Under the pieces are notes generated by a model. The model saw only the letters and a program-made list of their open reading frames with translations. It made no database searches and was not told where the DNA came from. Source: RGIG9115 sp045649825 (GTDB lineage: Bacteria; Bacillota; Clostridia; UBA1381). From it: a stretch of 64,000 nucleotides of DNA. Shown one piece after another: positions 33,771 to 42,994 of the stretch (the first letter of the stretch is position 1; each line of letters opens with the position of its first letter). The stretch spans positions 1 to 64,000 of the forward strand of contig JAZRQO010000021.1 of the NCBI GenBank assembly GCA_045649825.1. Direction: 5' to 3'. The translations under genes and the position numbers were made by a program.

Positions 33771-34235
33771 ATGAAGAAAATTATAAGCCTCATACTTTGC
33801 ACAATGGCAATTTTATCAAGCTTCACTGCAAATGCAGAAAGTGAAGTGAGTGTAGTTGTAGACGGAAACAAAATTCAGTTTCCCGACCAGGGTCCTGTTA
33901 TTATTGACGGACGTACAATGGTCCCAATACGAAGCGTAATGGAAGCACTTGGTATGAAAGTGGGATGGGACGGAGAAAATAATATGGTTACCGTTAGCAA
34001 CGGTGAAAGCACCGTTAAACTTGGTATTAACAGAAATACCATGATTAATGAGGCTACCGATATGATGACGGGTGAAACAATGACGTTTGAAAGCGAGCTT
34101 GAGGTTGCACCCCTGCTTATTAACGATAGAACCTGCCTTCCAATCCGTGCCGTTGTGGAAGCCTTCGGAATTGCAGTTTCCTGGGACGAAGAAACTCGCT
34201 CGGTTATGATAATGTCGGATATATTACTCTGTTAG
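33771..34235 (+). CDS. secreted copper amine oxidase N-terminal domain protein
   Basis: A 154-residue secreted protein with a signal peptide (1-22) and one copper-amine-oxidase-N-type domain in two halves (QGPVIIDGRTMVPIRSVMEALG and APLLINDRTCLPIRAVVEAFG). This is the same module found at the N-terminus of the DHHW proteins. In Clostridia it is a surface module, probably for wall or protein binding, without amine oxidase activity. AAAGGAG precedes the ATG. It forms an operon with the DHHW gene. Confidence 0.82.
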   Translation: MKKIISLILCTMAILSSFTANAESEVSVVVDGNKIQFPDQGPVIIDGRTMVPIRSVMEALGMKVGWDGENNMVTVSNGESTVKLGINRNTMINEATDMMTGETMTFESELEVAPLLINDRTCLPIRAVVEAFGIAVSWDEETRSVMIMSDILLC

Positions 34236-34238
34236 AGC

Positions 34239-34274
34239 AAAAAAAGCGTATCACGCAATGTGATACGTTTTTTT
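34239..34274. terminator. bidirectional intrinsic terminator
   Basis: CGTATCAC (34247-34254) pairs with GTGATACG (34260-34267), flanked by A and T tracts. It separates convergent genes. Confidence 0.88.
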
Positions 34275-35613
34275 ATTCAGGCAATGCCCTCTTCCATTTT
34301 CCTGATATATAAAACACAAGGGATATAGCCATACCGATTATCCAGCCAACGGGCCATGCAAGCCAGATTCCCGTACTGCTTTTTAAAAGGTATGAGAAAA
34401 CATATGCAAGAGATGCCCTGAAAATCAGGTCTATCGTGGTTGCAATAACAAAAAGCTTCATTGCTCCCGCACCTCTTGTTATTCCGTCGGCTACTATCTT
34501 TGTGCAGACGATTACGTAAAAGATAGGAACAATTGAAAGGAAGGTCTTTCCGATTTCCATTGCTTCTCCCGGCTCGTTTATAAATATTCCGATTAAGCTT
34601 TCACGGAAGAAATAATACGCCGCAGTGAATACCACCGTTACAGAAATCCCAAGCACAAGTCCGCTTTTAAAGCCTTGCTTAACACGTTCAGTCTTTCCTG
34701 CACCCATATTCTGAGCCGCATAGTTTGACATTGCATTTCCCAGTGTTGAAAGGGTAGTTATATAAAAATTATTAACCTTTATAGCTGCAGAATACCCTGC
34801 CATAGCGGCAATTCCGAAACTGTTTACTGCTCCCTGTATACAGATATTACCGAATGATACAAATATCTGCTGCATCATACTGGGAACCCCTACTCCCGCT
34901 ATTCTTATAAACATAGGAAAAGAAAACAGCGGGGCTTTTTGGGTTTGAGGAAGCTTTTTGAGCTTCAGCAGTACCGTTACAAATGCAAGCACGCAGCTTA
35001 TTCCCTGACAAATAAAGGTTGCCCACGCAACCCCCGCAATTCCAAAGTCAAGCCCTGCCACAAACCATATGTCCATCATAATGTTTGCACAGGAGGATGC
35101 GGCAAGGAATATAAACGGAGTTTTCGAGTCGCCAAGTGCCGAGAATATTCCGTTTGAAATATTATAAAAAAATAAAAACGGAAGCCCCGCCGTGTATATG
35201 TTAAGATACAAAAGCGTATCCCCCATTATTGCTTCGGGGGTTTTTATAAGCCTCAGTATAAACGGCGAAAGCAAAAATCCAAGTAATGCAAGAATTACAC
35301 ATACTATGCCGCTTGCTATAAAGTTGGTGCTTACTGCAGTTTTTATATCTTTTATTTTTTTTGCGCCAAAGAGCTGTGACACAACTATGGAGCTTCCCAT
35401 ATTACAACCGAATGCTACTGCAAGATACACAAGCGTTATCTCATAAGCATTACCCACCGCAGCCAAAGCACTGTCACCTATGAACTTGCCTGCTACAAAG
35501 CTGTCGGCTATGTTATAAAGCTGCTGAAAAACCACACTTCCCATCAACGGGATAGAAAAGCTTATAAGAGCTTTCCCGGGATTTCCAACCGTCAAATCCT
35601 TAGCTACTGCCAT
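34273..35613 (-). CDS. MATE family efflux transporter
   Basis: A 446-residue, 12-helix MATE transporter of the MepA/NorM kind, with DLTVGNPGKALISFSIPLMGSVVFQQLYNIADSFVAGKF at its N-terminus. ATG 35613 with GGAGG 7 nt upstream is the best start; the frame runs on to 35646 without a ribosome site. It lies just downstream of the rnf operon, separated by a 13-bp palindromic hairpin without a long U run, so some read-through from rnf is likely. It is a different branch from the MATE pump at 19894-21255. The substrate is unknown. Confidence 0.88.
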   Translation of the reverse strand: MAVAKDLTVGNPGKALISFSIPLMGSVVFQQLYNIADSFVAGKFIGDSALAAVGNAYEITLVYLAVAFGCNMGSSIVVSQLFGAKKIKDIKTAVSTNFIASGIVCVILALLGFLLSPFILRLIKTPEAIMGDTLLYLNIYTAGLPFLFFYNISNGIFSALGDSKTPFIFLAASSCANIMMDIWFVAGLDFGIAGVAWATFICQGISCVLAFVTVLLKLKKLPQTQKAPLFSFPMFIRIAGVGVPSMMQQIFVSFGNICIQGAVNSFGIAAMAGYSAAIKVNNFYITTLSTLGNAMSNYAAQNMGAGKTERVKQGFKSGLVLGISVTVVFTAAYYFFRESLIGIFINEPGEAMEIGKTFLSIVPIFYVIVCTKIVADGITRGAGAMKLFVIATTIDLIFRASLAYVFSYLLKSSTGIWLAWPVGWIIGMAISLVFYISGKWKRALPE

Positions 35614-35627
35614 ACCCATTCCTCCAA

Positions 35628-35654
35628 AGAGGCTGTTGCATTGCAACAGCCTCT
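35628..35654 (-). terminator. palindromic hairpin after rnf operon
   Basis: AGAGGCTGTTGCA (35628-35640) pairs with TGCAACAGCCTCT (35642-35654). On the minus strand it follows rnfB directly and is followed only by CTTTGG, so it may be a partial terminator. The ribosome site of the MATE gene begins 3-4 bp after it. Confidence 0.6.
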
Positions 35655-35659
35655 GTAAA

Positions 35660-36448
35660 TTATCTTAACTTAATAACCTTTTTAGGACACTTTTCTGCAC
35701 ATTTTCCGCAGACTGTACATTTTGAATAATCAATCCTTGCACAGTTATTCTCAACGTGTATTGCATCTGATTCGCAGACCTTTTCACACATTTTACAGCC
35801 TATACAGCTAGCCTTGCAATGTCTGTTTGCAGACTGTGCTTTTTCCTCGTTTGTACAAGCGACAATTATTTTTGTTTCTGCCGGAATAAGCTCTATGGTA
35901 TGATGAGGACAGATTGCCGCGCATGCACCGCAACCACTGCACTTTTCAGGGTCTACCACGGCTACTCCGTTTTGGATTGATATAGCGTCAAAGTTACAAA
36001 CATTCACACAGCTTCCGAATCCGATACAAGCATTACGGCAGTGCTTATGCCCGCCGGCGAGCTTTGACATTGCGATACAGTCATGTATGCCCACGTATTC
36101 GTATTTAGTAACAGTGTTGTCACAGGTTCCGTTACATTTAACATATGCAACCTTAAACTCCACATCACCTGCATTAACTCCCATAATTTCCGCTATCTTC
36201 TCAGCTACAGGAGCTTTACCAACGGGGCAACAGTTCACGGGTGCACCGTCTTTCACAATTGAAGATGCATATGCAGAGCAACCTGCAAATCCGCAGGCAC
36301 CGCAGTTAGCACCGGGAAGCACTTCGGTTATTTTATCTATTCTTTCATCCTGCTTAACATGGAAAACCATTGAAGCAAATGCAAGAAGCACTCCAAAAAA
36401 CAATCCTAATCCACCTACAACGAGGACAGGTATAATAAGTTCATTCAT
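35660..36448 (-). CDS. rnfB: Rnf complex subunit RnfB
   Basis: Iron-sulfur subunit of the Rnf complex, 262 residues, taken to receive electrons from reduced ferredoxin. An N-terminal membrane anchor (4-27) is followed by a four-Cys cluster domain (NCGACGFAGCSAYA and CCPVG) and several ferredoxin-type motifs (CSGCGACAAICP, CIGCKMCEKVC, CTVCGKCAEKCP). Rnf couples electron flow from ferredoxin to NAD+ with Na+ or H+ export. AAGGAGGG precedes the ATG. It is the last gene of rnfCDGEAB. Confidence 0.95.
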   Translation of the reverse strand: MNELIIPVLVVGGLGLFFGVLLAFASMVFHVKQDERIDKITEVLPGANCGACGFAGCSAYASSIVKDGAPVNCCPVGKAPVAEKIAEIMGVNAGDVEFKVAYVKCNGTCDNTVTKYEYVGIHDCIAMSKLAGGHKHCRNACIGFGSCVNVCNFDAISIQNGVAVVDPEKCSGCGACAAICPHHTIELIPAETKIIVACTNEEKAQSANRHCKASCIGCKMCEKVCESDAIHVENNCARIDYSKCTVCGKCAEKCPKKVIKLR

Positions 36449-36461
36449 CTACTTGCCCTCC

Positions 36462-37043
36462 TTATATCGAAAATCCTGAAAATCCCATAAAGGCAATAGC
36501 CATAAGCCCTGCAGTAATGAGAGCTATGGGGAAACCTCTGAAGGACTTAACAACTGCACTTTCATCCAGATACTCCCGTATACCTGCCATAAGAATAATT
36601 GCAAGAGTAAATCCGAGAGCCGCAAACGTACCGTTCAAAAACGAAAGCAAAAATCCGTACTCATTCTGAACATTAAGAAGAGTGACACCAAGCACTGCGC
36701 AGTTGGTTGTTATCAAAGGAAGATAAATACCGAGCGCGTTATACAGTGCTGGAAGTGACTTTTTAACAAACAATTCCACGAACTGTACAAGACCTGCAAT
36801 AATGAGAATAAATGCTATAGTCTGTAAATATTCAAGATTAAATCTTTCAAGGAGAAAATGGTTAACTGCCCAGGTAAACACCGATGCAATTGCCATAACA
36901 AATGTTACCGCCATTCCCATTCCCATTGCTGTTTCAACCTTTTTTGAAACGCCAAGGAAGGGGCATATTCCGTAGAACTTTACCATTACAAAATTTTCTG
37001 TAAGGAGTGCGGCTATGAGTATTGAAATTATTTCTTTAATCAT
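36462..37043 (-). CDS. rnfA: Rnf complex subunit RnfA
   Basis: Integral membrane subunit of 193 residues with six helices, homologous to RnfE but inverted in the membrane, carrying a conserved Cys in YGICPFLGVS that binds a [2Fe-2S] cluster shared with RnfE. ATG 37043 with AGGTGG upstream is preferred over the frame's first start at 37052. It overlaps the end of rnfE by 8 bp, which indicates translational coupling. Confidence 0.93.
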   Translation of the reverse strand: MIKEIISILIAALLTENFVMVKFYGICPFLGVSKKVETAMGMGMAVTFVMAIASVFTWAVNHFLLERFNLEYLQTIAFILIIAGLVQFVELFVKKSLPALYNALGIYLPLITTNCAVLGVTLLNVQNEYGFLLSFLNGTFAALGFTLAIILMAGIREYLDESAVVKSFRGFPIALITAGLMAIAFMGFSGFSI

Positions 37044-37641
37044 TCTTGCCACCTGCCTTTGCTGTTATTGCATTGATTGCACCAACAATAATACCGAGGA
37101 CTATAAATCCGCCCGGTGCAAGGGTTATTATTGATGCCGGCTGAATAATGTCACCGTAGAGTTGTATACCCCAGATTGTACCTGCACCAAGGATTTCACG
37201 AACTGCCGAGATAATACAAAGTGCAATTGTAAATCCAAGACCCATGGAAAGACCGTCAAGAGCCGATTTGCCAACACTGTTCTTTGAAGCAAATGACTCC
37301 GCACGGGCAAGAATAATACAGTTTACCACTATAAGTGGAATAAAAATACCAAGAGATTCTGCAAGGTCGGGTACGTATGCATTAAGAAGCATTTCGATTA
37401 AAGTAACCGCCGTTGCAATTACAACTATGTATGCCGCAATTCGTATCTTATCGGGAATAAGCTTCCGGAGAAGTGATATAATCACGTTTGATGCAATAAG
37501 CACCGCCGTAGCTGAAAGTCCCATACCAAGTCCGTTTTTTAGGGATGTTGTTACCGCCAGGGTAGGACACATTCCGAGAAGCTGAACGAAGGTTGGGTTT
37601 TCTTTAAGAAGTCCGTTTTTTATAATATCTGTTGCTTTCAA
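37036..37641 (-). CDS. rnfE: Rnf complex subunit RnfE
   Basis: Integral membrane subunit of 201 residues, six helices, partner of RnfA, with the conserved cysteine in LLGMCPTLAVTTSL. TTG 37641 is chosen because GGGAGG lies about 8 nt upstream; GTG 37659 overlaps the rnfG stop but has no ribosome site. It lies between rnfG and rnfA in the operon. Confidence 0.92.
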   Translation of the reverse strand: MKATDIIKNGLLKENPTFVQLLGMCPTLAVTTSLKNGLGMGLSATAVLIASNVIISLLRKLIPDKIRIAAYIVVIATAVTLIEMLLNAYVPDLAESLGIFIPLIVVNCIILARAESFASKNSVGKSALDGLSMGLGFTIALCIISAVREILGAGTIWGIQLYGDIIQPASIITLAPGGFIVLGIIVGAINAITAKAGGKND

Positions 37642-37655
37642 AATATCTCCTCCCT

Positions 37656-38207
37656 TCACTGTTCTTTTATAAGAAGCTCTGCAGCTTCAAGAGCCTTATT
37701 CACTGCTTCTGTTACTGCCTTTGAAGTAATGGTTGCGCCTGACATGGCATTAATTTCGTTTCCTGTTGCCTTACCTCTTGAAACACCTATATCTTTTGTT
37801 TTACCTTCAAACTGTGATGTAAATTCAGGCTTTTCAGCATTAGCACCAAGACCTGGGGTTTCACTATGGCTTAGTATATCTATGCCTGTAACCTCGCCGT
37901 TTGCATCTATACCTGTTATAAGCTTGATTTCTCCGCCGTAGCCAAACGCAGAGGATACAACACAAACGCCTGCAAGCTTATCGCCTGAGTTGCCGATATA
38001 AACCTCGTCTACACCCTCAATCCCTGCTTTTATAAAGATTTCAGCTTCCGGCAAAACAGTACGCATTGCGGCTTCTGTTTTAAGCCTGTTATTTTCTTCA
38101 ATAATAGGTGCCGTAATTTTGTTTGCAAACGCAAGAAGCAATGCAGACACTGCAGTTATGGCAAAAAGTATGAGTCCGACTCTTATAATTTCTTTGGTTT
38201 TTATCAT
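37656..38207 (-). CDS. rnfG: Rnf complex subunit RnfG
   Basis: Extracytoplasmic FMN-carrying subunit of 183 residues. One N-terminal helix (8-28) anchors an FMN-binding domain. MSGATITSKAVTEAV near the C-terminus contains the SGAT-type site where ApbE attaches FMN to Thr. An apbE gene is in the window at 58156-59037. It overlaps the end of rnfD by 4 bp. Confidence 0.94.
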   Translation of the reverse strand: MIKTKEIIRVGLILFAITAVSALLLAFANKITAPIIEENNRLKTEAAMRTVLPEAEIFIKAGIEGVDEVYIGNSGDKLAGVCVVSSAFGYGGEIKLITGIDANGEVTGIDILSHSETPGLGANAEKPEFTSQFEGKTKDIGVSRGKATGNEINAMSGATITSKAVTEAVNKALEAAELLIKEQ

Positions 38208-39169
38208 TTTATTTTGCCTCCTTCCGTACCAAAAGCTCTTGGCTTTGTTGCATTCTCAATAAGGGGAGATGCAACATTCATAAGAAGAATTGCAAAAGAC
38301 ACGCCTTCGGGGTATCCTCCGAATTTACGGATTACAAAAGTAAGCACTCCGCATCCCACACCGAATATAATCTGCCCGAGAGGCGTGGTTGGAGTTGTTA
38401 CATAATCGGTAGCCATAAACAATGCTCCGAAAACAAGACCGCCTGTAAGCACCTGCATAATAGTATAATACCACTGTGACATTTCGCCTGAGTTCCCGAA
38501 AACATATGTAAGTACAACAAATGAAAGAATGAATGAAACAGGTATTCTGCAGGTTACAACTCTTCGGATAAGAAGATATATAAATCCGATTATAAGGCAA
38601 AGTGCAGATGTTTCACCGATACAGCCACTTTTTGCACCGAGTATTGCCTGAGTAAGCGTTGGCATGGCTCCCTCAGCTCCTGATTTCATTATTGCAAGAG
38701 GAGTTGCAGATGTTACTGCATCAACTCCGGTAAATGCTGCCGGTGTAAATGTTGTCATAGCTCCAGCCCAAGCAATTACCATAAAGCATCTTCCTGCCAG
38801 TGCGGGATTTAAAAAGTTCTTACCAAGACCGCCATAGAGCTGCTTTACTATAACTATGGCAAATGCACTTCCGGCAACTACCATCCAAAGAGGTATTCCA
38901 ACCGGCATATTCATACCGAGTATTACACCGGTAACCGCCGCACTGAGGTCGGTAAGTGTAGTTTGTTTATGTGTTAATTTTTCGAAAATCCACTCAGAAG
39001 CCATACATGCCGCAACTGCCGTCAGAATTACAACTGCACTGCGGAATCCAAAAAACAGGACACCTGCAACACAAGCCGGCATAAGAGCAATGATAACATC
39101 CAGCATTATGGCAGAAACTGTTTCATTTGTATGAACGTGAGGGGATGAAGAAACAATAAGCTTTTCCAT
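38204..39169 (-). CDS. rnfD: Rnf complex subunit RnfD
   Basis: Integral membrane subunit of 321 residues, about ten helices, homologous to NqrB. The FMN-acceptor Thr is in VDAVTSATPLAIMK (about 160-173). It is central to coupling electron transfer with ion movement. The gene lies 24 bp after rnfC. Confidence 0.94.
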   Translation of the reverse strand: MEKLIVSSSPHVHTNETVSAIMLDVIIALMPACVAGVLFFGFRSAVVILTAVAACMASEWIFEKLTHKQTTLTDLSAAVTGVILGMNMPVGIPLWMVVAGSAFAIVIVKQLYGGLGKNFLNPALAGRCFMVIAWAGAMTTFTPAAFTGVDAVTSATPLAIMKSGAEGAMPTLTQAILGAKSGCIGETSALCLIIGFIYLLIRRVVTCRIPVSFILSFVVLTYVFGNSGEMSQWYYTIMQVLTGGLVFGALFMATDYVTTPTTPLGQIIFGVGCGVLTFVIRKFGGYPEGVSFAILLMNVASPLIENATKPRAFGTEGGKIK

Positions 39170-39193
39170 AAAAGTTTTCCAATCCTTTCGTTA

Positions 39194-40516
39194 TTACTTC
39201 TGCTGTTTTGAGCGTTTTATTGCAATGATTGCCTGCTTACCCACACGTATGTTATGAAGCAAATTCTGCTTTGACGGGCAAATATATGAGCAAAGACCGC
39301 ACTCAATACAGTCGAGAATGTTATACTTCTCTGCCATTTCATAATTCTTTGAAAGAGCAAAACGGTTGATGTTAAGGGGCATAAGCTGCATCGGGCAGTG
39401 GCCTACACATTTTCCGCATCTTATACAGGGAGTTTCGCTGGAATATATATCGTCAATATTTTTAAATGCCAATATTGACGACGTGGTTTTAACTGTGGGT
39501 GGTTTCAGATTATACTGAGCTATACCCATCATAGGTCCGCCGCAGATAACCTTTTTAGGCTCTGCCGAAAATCCGCCTGCCTTCTCAAATAAGAACTCTA
39601 TGGGCACTCCCGTTGGAGCATCGAAGTTTACGGGATTGTTCACACAGTCACCGCTTACCGTTACAACGCGGCGAACAACAGGCATACCATTTACAAACGC
39701 ATTCCACATATCATATGCAGTAGCTACATTCATTACAACCACACCTACATCTGCAGGAAGCTTTCCTGACGGGACCTTACGCTTTGTTATGGCACTTATG
39801 AGCTGCTTTTCTGCACCTTGGGGATATTTTGTCTTAAGCATTTTGATTTCTATGCCGTTATCGTCTTTAATATACCCGGAAAGAGCTTCTGCACAGTCGG
39901 GTTTATTAACCTCAATACCTATATATGCTTTGTCAAGACCGAGAACCTGCATTGAGATTTTTATGCCTTCAATAATTTCTTTGGGATTTTCAAGCATACG
40001 ACGGTGGTCAGCGGTGATATAAGGCTCACACTCTGCACCATTTAAAATCAGATAATCAATCTTCTGCTTTGGATTGAGCTTAATAAAGGTAGGAAAACCT
40101 GCACCGCCCATTCCCACAAGACCTTTTTCACGGATTACTGCAAGCAGCTCATCCTTTGACATCTTATCAAAGGCTTCAACAGGCTTAACGCTTTCATGAA
40201 CTGCGTATTCCATATCATTTTCTACATATATGGCATCAATTTTGTCGCCACCGGGATGAAGTCTATGCTTTATAGTTGTTACCTTTCCCGAAACTGAGCT
40301 ATGAACGGGAACTGACATAAATGCATCACTGTCGGCAATCTTCTGCCCTACTTTTACAGTATCTCCCGCCGAAACCAAAGGCTTCAGAACAGCGCCTATA
40401 TGCTGCTGAAGTGGGAATATATGCTCGGGGTAGTCAGGTAATTTTACGGTATGTACTGAGTTTGTAAGGTTTTTATGGTCTGCCACATGGAAACCACCCT
40501 TAAATGTATAAGCCAT
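39194..40516 (-). CDS. rnfC: Rnf complex subunit RnfC
   Basis: Peripheral cytoplasmic subunit of 440 residues that binds NADH and FMN. Visible parts are the N-terminal barrel-sandwich region (FPLQQHIGAVLKPLVSAGD), the nucleotide site GLVGMGGAGFPTF, the SLBB-type region, and two [4Fe-4S] motifs (CIRCGKCVGHCP and CIECGLCSYICP). AGGAGG precedes the ATG. It is the first gene of rnfCDGEAB, driven by the promoter at 40578-40606. Confidence 0.95.
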   Translation of the reverse strand: MAYTFKGGFHVADHKNLTNSVHTVKLPDYPEHIFPLQQHIGAVLKPLVSAGDTVKVGQKIADSDAFMSVPVHSSVSGKVTTIKHRLHPGGDKIDAIYVENDMEYAVHESVKPVEAFDKMSKDELLAVIREKGLVGMGGAGFPTFIKLNPKQKIDYLILNGAECEPYITADHRRMLENPKEIIEGIKISMQVLGLDKAYIGIEVNKPDCAEALSGYIKDDNGIEIKMLKTKYPQGAEKQLISAITKRKVPSGKLPADVGVVVMNVATAYDMWNAFVNGMPVVRRVVTVSGDCVNNPVNFDAPTGVPIEFLFEKAGGFSAEPKKVICGGPMMGIAQYNLKPPTVKTTSSILAFKNIDDIYSSETPCIRCGKCVGHCPMQLMPLNINRFALSKNYEMAEKYNILDCIECGLCSYICPSKQNLLHNIRVGKQAIIAIKRSKQQK

Positions 40517-40577
40517 TTTTACCTCCTGTTTATTAATTGTGATAAAATTAACAAAATCTACAATCTATTTTTAGTCA

Positions 40578-40606
40578 ATTATACCATACTTTATTATTAT
40601 TTGCAA
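40578..40606 (-). promoter_or_regulatory. promoter of rnf operon
   Basis: Minus strand TTGCAA (40601-40606), 17 bp, TATAAT (40578-40583), giving a leader of about 55 nt. Confidence 0.7.
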
Positions 40607-40614
40607 TACTTTAT

Positions 40615-40646
40615 GCAAAAAAAGGACGTAAAACGTCCTTTTTTGC
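40615..40646. terminator. bidirectional terminator after glgD
   Basis: GGACGT (40624-40629) pairs with ACGTCC (40633-40638), flanked by A7 and T6. In the minus direction it ends the glgBCD transcript. Confidence 0.85.
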
Positions 40647-40648
40647 AA

Positions 40649-41764
40649 TTAGATTTGTCCACCTTTTTCTATTGCCAGAGGATAGCTGTCCTGTCCGAGA
40701 AGTCTTCTTCCGGCAGTTACGTGTACCTCTTTATCAAACACAACATAATCAAGGGAAACATTTTCATTAATAACTGAATCCTGCATTATAATTGAATTCT
40801 TTACAACTGCACCCTTTGCCACCTTTACTCCTCTTGAAAGAACTGAATTTATTACCGTTCCTTCAATAATGCATCCGTCACCTATAAGAGAGTTTTCAAC
40901 CAAAGCCTCCTCGCCATACTTAGTGGGTGCTCTGTCCTTGCTCTTTGTGTAGATTGGATGTTCGGAATTTAGCAGCTCATCCTTAATATCGTGGTCAAGG
41001 AATGCCATATTATTTCTGAAATATGCCTTTAGAGAATCTATTTTATCTGTATAGCCCGTATATTCGTAACCAAACACACGAAGAGCTGAAAGCTTCTTGA
41101 TAACCGCATCCTTCATAAGGTCGTGCTCGCCTCTTGCTATACACTCATCGAGTATACTGCAAAGAAGTGCTCTTTCCATAACATACACATCAAGGCCTGT
41201 ATTTGATGTTTTGGGATAATAGGGTTCGATTTCTATATCGGTAACTCTTCCCTCTTCATCCATATCAATAAGCGTAAATCTTGAAAGCTCGCTATCGCTG
41301 AGTTCCGGCATTTTTTTATAAACAACGGTTATATCCGCCTGCTTTTCGATATGCTCCTCAAGTACTTCCTCAAAATTGATATTGTAAAGGCTTGTTCCAA
41401 GTGACAGGATAACATATGTTTCCTTAGCCTTTGCAATGTAGTCATACACACCCTCAAGCATATCAATATCGCCTCTGAGTGTACTGTATCTTGCCTTATG
41501 CATATTGGGCGGCAGAATTGTAAGTCCCCCTGATTTACGGTCAAGGTCCCAGGGCTTTCCTGATTTTATGTGGTCCATCAGGGACGTATAGTTTGAAGCC
41601 GTTACAACACCAACATTCCTGATACCTGCATTAGCCATATTTGAAAGAACAAAATCTATAAGTCTGTAGCTTCCGGCAACGGGGAGTGCGGCAACTGAAC
41701 GGATGTCGGTTACCGGTGAGATTTTTTTGTCACCGGAAAGAATAATTCCTCTTGCATCAATCAT
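40649..41764 (-). CDS. glgD: glycogen biosynthesis protein GlgD
   Basis: A 371-residue paralogue of GlgC found in Firmicutes, the non- or weakly catalytic subunit that forms ADP-glucose pyrophosphorylase with GlgC. The N-terminal nucleotidyltransferase fold is kept (LPVAGSYRLIDFVLSNMANAGI), but the usual GGQGTRL nucleotide loop is replaced by ILSGDKKISPVT, as expected for GlgD. The C-terminal third is a left-handed beta helix (hexapeptide repeats). It follows glgC by 21 bp. Confidence 0.93.
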   Translation of the reverse strand: MIDARGIILSGDKKISPVTDIRSVAALPVAGSYRLIDFVLSNMANAGIRNVGVVTASNYTSLMDHIKSGKPWDLDRKSGGLTILPPNMHKARYSTLRGDIDMLEGVYDYIAKAKETYVILSLGTSLYNINFEEVLEEHIEKQADITVVYKKMPELSDSELSRFTLIDMDEEGRVTDIEIEPYYPKTSNTGLDVYVMERALLCSILDECIARGEHDLMKDAVIKKLSALRVFGYEYTGYTDKIDSLKAYFRNNMAFLDHDIKDELLNSEHPIYTKSKDRAPTKYGEEALVENSLIGDGCIIEGTVINSVLSRGVKVAKGAVVKNSIIMQDSVINENVSLDYVVFDKEVHVTAGRRLLGQDSYPLAIEKGGQI

Positions 41765-41785
41765 TTTTTACACCAACCTTCCCTT

Positions 41786-42994
41786 TTACGCCTCTATCAT
41801 AGAGCCGCAAGCTATAACTTTATTTTCTTCAATAACCACGCCGTCTTCAATAAGCACTATATCGTGGGTGCACATAGGCGAAAGACTGCTCTTATCCGCG
41901 TCAGGGGCTTTACTTCCCACAACTGCACCGTCTTTGATAACTGTACCGGGGCCGATTACACACTTTGAAATATTAACATTCTCACCAATAACAACACCGT
42001 GCATGATAACGGAATCGGTGATATTAGAATTCTTACCTACTGTTACATTTTCAAAAATAACACTGTGGTCTACGTTTCCGCTTATATTACAGCCGTTACC
42101 GACGGAACTGTTTTTAATCTTTGTTCCGGGTGCTATATAGTGCGGCGCTCTGGTCTGATTTCTTGAATAGATGTTCCACTCATGTCCGTAAACATCAAAC
42201 TTTGGCGGTGTATCAATCAAGTCCATATTAGCTTCCCACAAGCTCTGAACTGTTCCAACATCCTTCCAGTAGCCGTCGAAACGGAAGCTTACCATTTTTT
42301 CGCCTGCTTCCAGCATTGCAGGGATAATATTCTTTCCAAAATCGTTTGCAGATTCGGGGTTTGCCTCGTCTTCTGTAAGGTATTTTTTGAGCTTTTGATA
42401 ATCGAAAATATAAATACCCATAGAAGCAAGATTGCTCTTAGGCTCCTTTGGCTTTTCTTCGAATTCGGTTATATAACCGTTTTCGTCAACATTCATTATA
42501 CCAAATCTGCTCGCTTCCTCCCATGGAACGGGCATCACTGCAATTGTAACTGCTGCTTCTGTTTTCTTATGAGCCTTGAGCATTTTTGCATAGTCCATTT
42601 TATAGATATGGTCCCCCGACAAAATAAGCACATTTTTAGGATTGAAGTTCTCAAGGAATACTAAATTCTGATAAATAGCATTAGCAGTTCCTTTATACCA
42701 CTCGCCTGCAGTAGCGCTCTGATACGGGGGCAGCACGTAAACACCGCCGTCGTTACGATTAAGATCCCAGGGGATACCGTTACCTATATAAGTATTTAGC
42801 TCAAGTGGCTGATACTGAGTAAGAACGCCCACCGTATCAATTCCCGAATGAACACAGTTTGAAAGAGGAAAATCAATAATTCTGTACTTTCCTCCAAATG
42901 GCACTGCCGGCTTTGCAACCTTCTTTGTCAGAGCACCCAGACGGCTTCCCTGACCTCCGGCAAGTATCATTGCCACGCATTTTTTCGATTTCAT
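41786..42994 (-). CDS. glgC: glucose-1-phosphate adenylyltransferase
   Basis: ADP-glucose pyrophosphorylase of 402 residues, the committed step of glycogen synthesis. The nucleotide loop is ILAGGQGSRLGALT, followed by KPAVPFGGKYRIIDFPLSNC, the catalytic region, LSGDHIYKMDY with the metal-binding Asp, and EEKP. The C-terminal part is a beta helix. It overlaps the glgB stop at ATGA, so the two are translationally coupled. Confidence 0.95.
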   Translation of the reverse strand: MKSKKCVAMILAGGQGSRLGALTKKVAKPAVPFGGKYRIIDFPLSNCVHSGIDTVGVLTQYQPLELNTYIGNGIPWDLNRNDGGVYVLPPYQSATAGEWYKGTANAIYQNLVFLENFNPKNVLILSGDHIYKMDYAKMLKAHKKTEAAVTIAVMPVPWEEASRFGIMNVDENGYITEFEEKPKEPKSNLASMGIYIFDYQKLKKYLTEDEANPESANDFGKNIIPAMLEAGEKMVSFRFDGYWKDVGTVQSLWEANMDLIDTPPKFDVYGHEWNIYSRNQTRAPHYIAPGTKIKNSSVGNGCNISGNVDHSVIFENVTVGKNSNITDSVIMHGVVIGENVNISKCVIGPGTVIKDGAVVGSKAPDADKSSLSPMCTHDIVLIEDGVVIEENKVIACGSMIEA

